Assembly (NCBI GenBank): GCA_019054805.1
Contig: JAHQIY010000002.1
Coordinates: 4,402,001-4,466,000 of the forward strand
Length of the DNA stretch: 64,000 nucleotides
Reading direction: 5' to 3'
Source: Brachionus manjavacas
Lineage: Eukaryota; Rotifera; Eurotatoria; Ploima; Brachionidae
Positions within the stretch are counted from its first letter, which is position 1. Each line of letters opens with the position of its first letter. Below are positions 59,142-64,000 of the stretch, in pieces. Made by a program: the position numbers and the translations under genes. Below the pieces are notes generated by a model. It was not told the origin of the DNA. It saw nothing but the letters and a program-made list of their open reading frames with translations, and searched no databases.

Positions 59142-61981
59142 GGCGTCTTAAAAACAGCCTACAATATAAAAAAAAATTATAAAAAATTTTTGTTTACATT
59201 TTTTACGTTTATAAATTATTTATATTTCTATTTAATGGAAGATTTTTCTTTTTTTCGAAAGATTTGTTTTTCATATAAACTAATATGAAGACCAGTGGTT
59301 ATTTTGTGGACATGGTTTTTATTAGTTTTATTTGACGAAAGTTAGACGCGTCTTGCTTGTGTTTATCAGTTAGTCAAATTCTATTGTGATATAATTGAAT
59401 TGTGATATAAAAAAGAGATTTTGTGCGAGCTAATGGATACGACACAAGTGACTGGTGATGAAACAAAACGTGTCTTGCAATGGTTTTGATTCTAAATTCG
59501 TTTTTCAATTTTTTTTTGACCAAATTTAAACAAATAAACAAAAAATTAAAAAAATTAGAACTTAAAAATTCGACATCCGATACACTTCATGAAATTGTTG
59601 ATTGCCAAATTCACCTTGAACACAAAAGCATTTCAATTTTTATTTTGCTCTTTTTTCAATTTTTAAGTTTTTTTTATAATGTCGTTAATGAATTCGCTTC
59701 TTTTCCTTTTTGAAGATTGGTTCCAGTACTATTGACGGTAAATTTTGCTTGGTCAGTCGCATTTTTAAATCTTTAGTTTAGAGATCGTTTTTTTTTATCT
59801 AATTTTCGTATGTGCTTAAACAAGGACCTATTAAATTTAACTCGTCGACAGCCAACTATTTGGAACCGATCGCCAAGATCAACTATTATATGATAATGGA
59901 AATAAGAGATAAATTATAAAATAGAAATTTTGTTCAGGTGTTCCTTTTTTTGTTCCTAAGTAAACTTTTAATTGATTTTAAATTTTAAAAAATTATATAA
60001 TAAAGTTTAAATAAATAAAAGTGCTTTTTTTAAAGTTAATTTTAGTTTTTAAATCCTATCAAATTCCGGAAAGATGTAATTATTTTTCCTTCGTAAGACT
60101 ATTTAGTGTTAAGAATTTTTGCTACAAAAATTTCATAAAATATTTAAAAAAGAAGGTGCTGATTAATTGATCAAGTTTTTAATTCCCAAATGAATTTCTG
60201 AAAATATTTATTTTCATTTTATCCGGAAAATGACCAAAATACAAATTTTCACATTTTAATATAATTAAGTAAATAAAACCAAGAAACGGAAAGCCAGTGA
60301 TATCAGGTTAAAAAAACGAAATAACGAAATAATTTAATCAATTTAAAATCTTTAATGCTCAAAATTATTTTATTTGAAAATTTCGTTTATTGCTTAAAAA
60401 TTAACGCTAAAAGATTATAAACTATCCTTTTTCTTCAAAATTAATAACTTAACCTCCAAATAATGAATTAGTTTTTTTCTGAGATTACATATTATACAAA
60501 GAATTCAATTTTCTCTTTACGCAATATATTGCATTTTTTTTTAAATTTTTCAAAATTTCTTTCGAAAGTAAAATTTTTGATCAAATCTATAGTGCTTCAA
60601 ATCATAATCTGTAGTCGGATATATTAACTTTGGATCTAATAACCTTCATCAGATGCTACCAATCTTAATGATTTTTGTTTTAAATTAAATCTGGTAAGTT
60701 TCTTAATAATTCTTGGGAAAAAATTTTGTTTATGAATTTATTTTATCTGAGTTTAAAAATCAAAAATAAAAAAACTAGAATGTTTGAGACTACGGTTTAT
60801 GATTTGGGGCATTAACTACTTTAAATTTGAAATAAGCGCCATATTTCATTTAATTGTGTTGTAATTTCACAGTTCTTTGTTTTAAGTGTAAAAAAATTTA
60901 CTCCAAAATCTTTAAAATATGTAATCTGCAATGAAATTAAATTCTAAATTTAAATTAATTTAATTCAATTTAAAGAAAAAAAGAAGTTTTATCAAAAATT
61001 TATTTTGTCACTTTGAACTTTTTAAATCCTATATATCCAATGAATTGATAAACTTAACTTTTTACTTCCTCGTAGTTATTTTTCACAGTAAATCTCAAGA
61101 TTATTTATATTCACTCAATTCAGTTTAAATATAACTTTAAAAACTTTTAAAATAAATTAATAAATCAATTCAGTAATTTTTTAGTTTAATACGGTATTTT
61201 ATTCTTAAAAATCCAGAGGTGAGTTAAGCTGAGAGAAGTTCCGAATAGGTTAATTTAAATGTTGTTTCAAAAGGTATCAGAAAAGGAGGTGAGCATCTAC
61301 CTTTTTATCCTGTTGGATAGGATAGGATAGGATAGGATAGGATAGGATAGGATAGGAGAAATAAATAAAAATAAAAGTGACAATAAAAGAAATCAAAATT
61401 AAAATATTTTTTTAAATTTCTACCTGCTTCATTTTTTTTTCCTTGCAATTAGCATACTAGACAACATTAGCTCAATAAACTAGTGTATAATGACATTTAT
61501 AAGGTAAATATAAATACTGAATCATCAGTCAAAAATAAAAATCAAAAATTTATTCTCAATTTTTAACACTAAGCATGAAAAAAGGGTATCAGTTTAGCAA
61601 GTTTAAATTAGCAATTTTTTAATTGAAAAAAACTAATAGACAAAATTTAAGGACAAATTTTAAAAAGAAATTTTAAAATTTTATTCCTGAAATTTTTTGC
61701 ATTGAACGTAATTATTTTTTTTAATGTCGTGACACATTATTCCCGTTTCTTTTTCACATTTTTTTTAAATATTTAATTTTAAATTAAAAAAAAAAATCAA
61801 TCATTGTCTATATGTCAATTTAAAAAAAAATCAAAGAATTTCTTATTTTTTTTAAATAATTGTAGTAGTAGTAGTTTCTGCGACAAATTAATAAAATAAT
61901 TAATTATTTGAAGCCAAATTTAAAAAAACAAGTTTTTTCTTAGATGTTTTTTTATTAAATTGTACAATTGGAGTTAAAAAG
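59142..61981. other. Intergenic, with one microsatellite
   Basis: AT-rich; no gene or element recognised apart from the GGATA repeat at 61315-61357. TAG triplets near 61863-61874 form a second very short repeat. Confidence 0.6.
61315..61357. repeat. (GGATA)n microsatellite
   Basis: About eight tandem GGATA units. Confidence 0.95.
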
Positions 61982-63863
61982 ATGAGTTTTTTGCGCAAGT
62001 TGGTTAGACGTCAGGTGGTAAAAAGTGGGCGTCAAATTGCTAATGAGACAACGGATCATAATTTAGAGCGCAAGTTAAATCTGGCAGCACTAATTTTTCT
62101 AAATGTAAGCAATTCAATCGGTTCTGGCATTTATGTTTTGACTGGAATGGCATCAAATTTATACGCTGGTCAGTTCATTTCAGTTTCTTATTTCATAGCT
62201 GGCATTGCATGCTTACTATCAGCGTTTTGTTTTGCAGAATTTGCATCACGAATCAAAACATCGGCTGGGTCTAGCTACACATTTATTTATCACAGTTTGG
62301 GAGAATTCTGTGCTTTTATTATCGGTTGGCTTTTGTTCATAGGTAAATTGGCTATTTTACATTTGAATAAATTCAACTTCTAAACTAAGGCTCATTAACT
62401 TCTATTGCGGCTACGTCGATTACTTGGAGCGACTACTTGGATACCATTTTTGATCATGCTATAAAAAATTTCACCACTCAAACATTACACGCTTACTGGG
62501 AGCTGCCGAGTCCCTTTAGCACTTTTTTAGACATTCCAGCAATTCTAGTCACTGTCACCTTCTTTTTGGTCTCTTTACGCGGCATTCAGCTTACTGCTCT
62601 TTTCAATAACATGCTTGCAGTGTTAAACATCAGTCTTTTAATTGCTATTACCATTGGAGGATTTGTTTATGGAAATTTGGACAACCTAATCAACACAAAG
62701 TATTCTAATGGCTTTAATGGAATCATTAAAGGCTCATCAATAGTTATATATGCTTATATAGGATTTGAATCAAGCACATTTGCCATCGAGGAAGCTTTAA
62801 ATCCGACATCAAATGTGCCTCTTTCAATGATTATTTCAATATTTTTGATCATGCTGACCTATTGTGGTTCAAGCTTATCTCTTAATCTAATGCAGCCTTT
62901 TGATCAAATCGATTTGCATTCTTCGTTTCCTTCCGCGTTTAAAAATGTTAAATTAATGTATTTTGTTGTTTCAATAGGACCGATAATGAGTCTTATCGGT
63001 TCTTTAGTTTCCAGCATTTTTTCCACTGCTCGCATCGCCTACACCATGTCCAAAGATGGCCTCTTGTTCAAATGTCTATCTTCAGTCAATGTTCGCTCCA
63101 AGATTCCTGATATGGCTACTATTTGGTCATTGATAATATGTTTATTATTGATATTAGTATTTGATGTTAAGAATTTAATTGGGTTCACTGATATTAGTGG
63201 TTTTTTGATTTATTCTGGAGTTGCCATGGGTCTTTTGGTTATGAGATATAATCATGATACCGATTCAATAGTCAATCAAACTTTGGTCGAAAGTTCACCT
63301 GATAGCTTTGAACTATCAGAAGATAGAGTAAATTTACTAGACAGTGTGTCTGAGTCAGAACCGGCAACGCAAAGTGTTTTAAAAAAAAGTCCAACTGCGA
63401 TTTTAATAATTATTTTTATTTTTTTATCAAATGTAATCTTATTTTGTTTACTTCACAATTTTGAATCTATAAAAATTTTACTCGTAATTTTAATTGTATT
63501 GATAAATTCTATTCTTTCGATCGTTTTATTCAGTTTTAAACAAGCTCAATCTCCTCCAAATATGACATTTAAGGTAAGAAATGAAAAAAATTATCTTTTA
63601 AATTAGAATTAAAAAAATTTTTAAAATAAATTCTAGGTACCGGGCGTTCCTTTTTTGCCAATTATTGTAATCGTTTTAAACACATATTTAATGATGGCTT
63701 CAGAATCAACTGAATGGATTTTGTTCATCGTTTTAATTATTTCATGTAAGTATCTAATACTGATCCAAAAAATAAATCATAAAAAAAAAAATTTTTAGGT
63801 ACACCAATTTATTTTTTATATGGAATGCACAATAGCAAATTGTCAATAAGTGATAGACTGTAA
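61982..63863 (+). CDS. Cationic amino-acid transporter-type (SLC7/CAT) permease
   Basis: Exons 61982-62342, 62390-63573, 63637-63745 and 63799-63863 join in frame to 572 residues. Landmarks: LERKLN, then NSIGSGIYVLTGMASNLYAG (helix 1 binding motif), FAEFASRIKTSAGSSYTFIY, GSSIVIYAYIGFESSTFAIE, ARIAYTMSKDGLLF, and a C-terminal block VPGVPFLPIIVIVLN followed by YLMMASESTEWILF. This C-terminal pair of helices is typical of CAT (SLC7A1-4) carriers, which have 14 membrane segments. Expected to move amino acids across the plasma or another membrane. Which CAT member it represents, and whether it takes cationic substrates, cannot be told from sequence by eye. Introns 47-63 bp. Confidence 0.9.
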
Positions 63864-64000
63864 AAATCAAAAAAAAATCTATAAAAGTAAAATGTTTAAA
63901 GATAAATTAAATTTCAGAAAGTTAATATTCTTTAGTTAGATATTGATTCAATTCATAACAAATTTACGGTGAATAATTTTTTAATACCGCTATTTTTAAT

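Overview
The window reads as nuclear DNA of a small invertebrate. It is very AT-rich, has short introns (about 45-110 bp, GT..AG, T-rich acceptors), carries animal housekeeping genes, and is littered with decayed LINEs and small foldback elements. The style (AT-rich spacers, LINE tails ending in AAATAAAT repeats, near-canonical H2A, RGG-rich Piwi) fits a monogonont rotifer such as Brachionus. A near-canonical H2A argues against a bdelloid. This assignment is inference; no marker gene fixes the species.

Layout. 1-7.1 kb: a large inverted duplication (arms about 3.03 kb, spacer 0.56 kb) carrying two copies of one Mutator-like (MULE) insertion and of a small EF-hand gene. 7.6-12.5 kb: an empty-site paralogue of the MULE target, a CDC123/D123-like gene split by a LINE ORF1 relic, further LINE relics, and a stray copy of piwi intron 1. 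13.6-16.7 kb: a complete five-exon piwi gene whose third catalytic position is Ser. 19.6-25.4 kb, all on the minus strand: MRPL28, TMEM177 and EIF2B4, with a mariner-like foldback element between. 25.8-28.1 kb: foldback and LINE remains. 28.6-35.5 kb: histone H4, a three-exon secreted Lys-rich peptide gene, and a divergent H2A/H2B pair. 36-41.1 kb: several LINE relics, a decayed duplicate of the secreted-peptide locus and a retroelement zinc-knuckle fossil. 41.7-43.9 kb: an FBXL6-like F-box/LRR gene. 44-52.5 kb: no recognised gene. 52.6-59.1 kb: a GC-rich, N-myristoylation-type ankyrin-repeat gene with a 4.1 kb repeat-filled intron. 62-63.9 kb: a CAT-type (SLC7) amino-acid transporter.

The host genes do not form one pathway. 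MRPL28 and TMEM177, both mitochondrial, sit head-to-tail 190 bp apart; H2A and H2B share a promoter. The most unusual items are the inverted duplication with a paralogous empty site, reciprocal decay of a duplicated divergent gene pair (29.3-30.0 versus 39.4-39.8 kb), the DDS-type Piwi, and the compositionally foreign-looking ankyrin gene built on a 75-residue period. Exon joins were worked out by eye from splice signals, reading frame and remembered family sequences.
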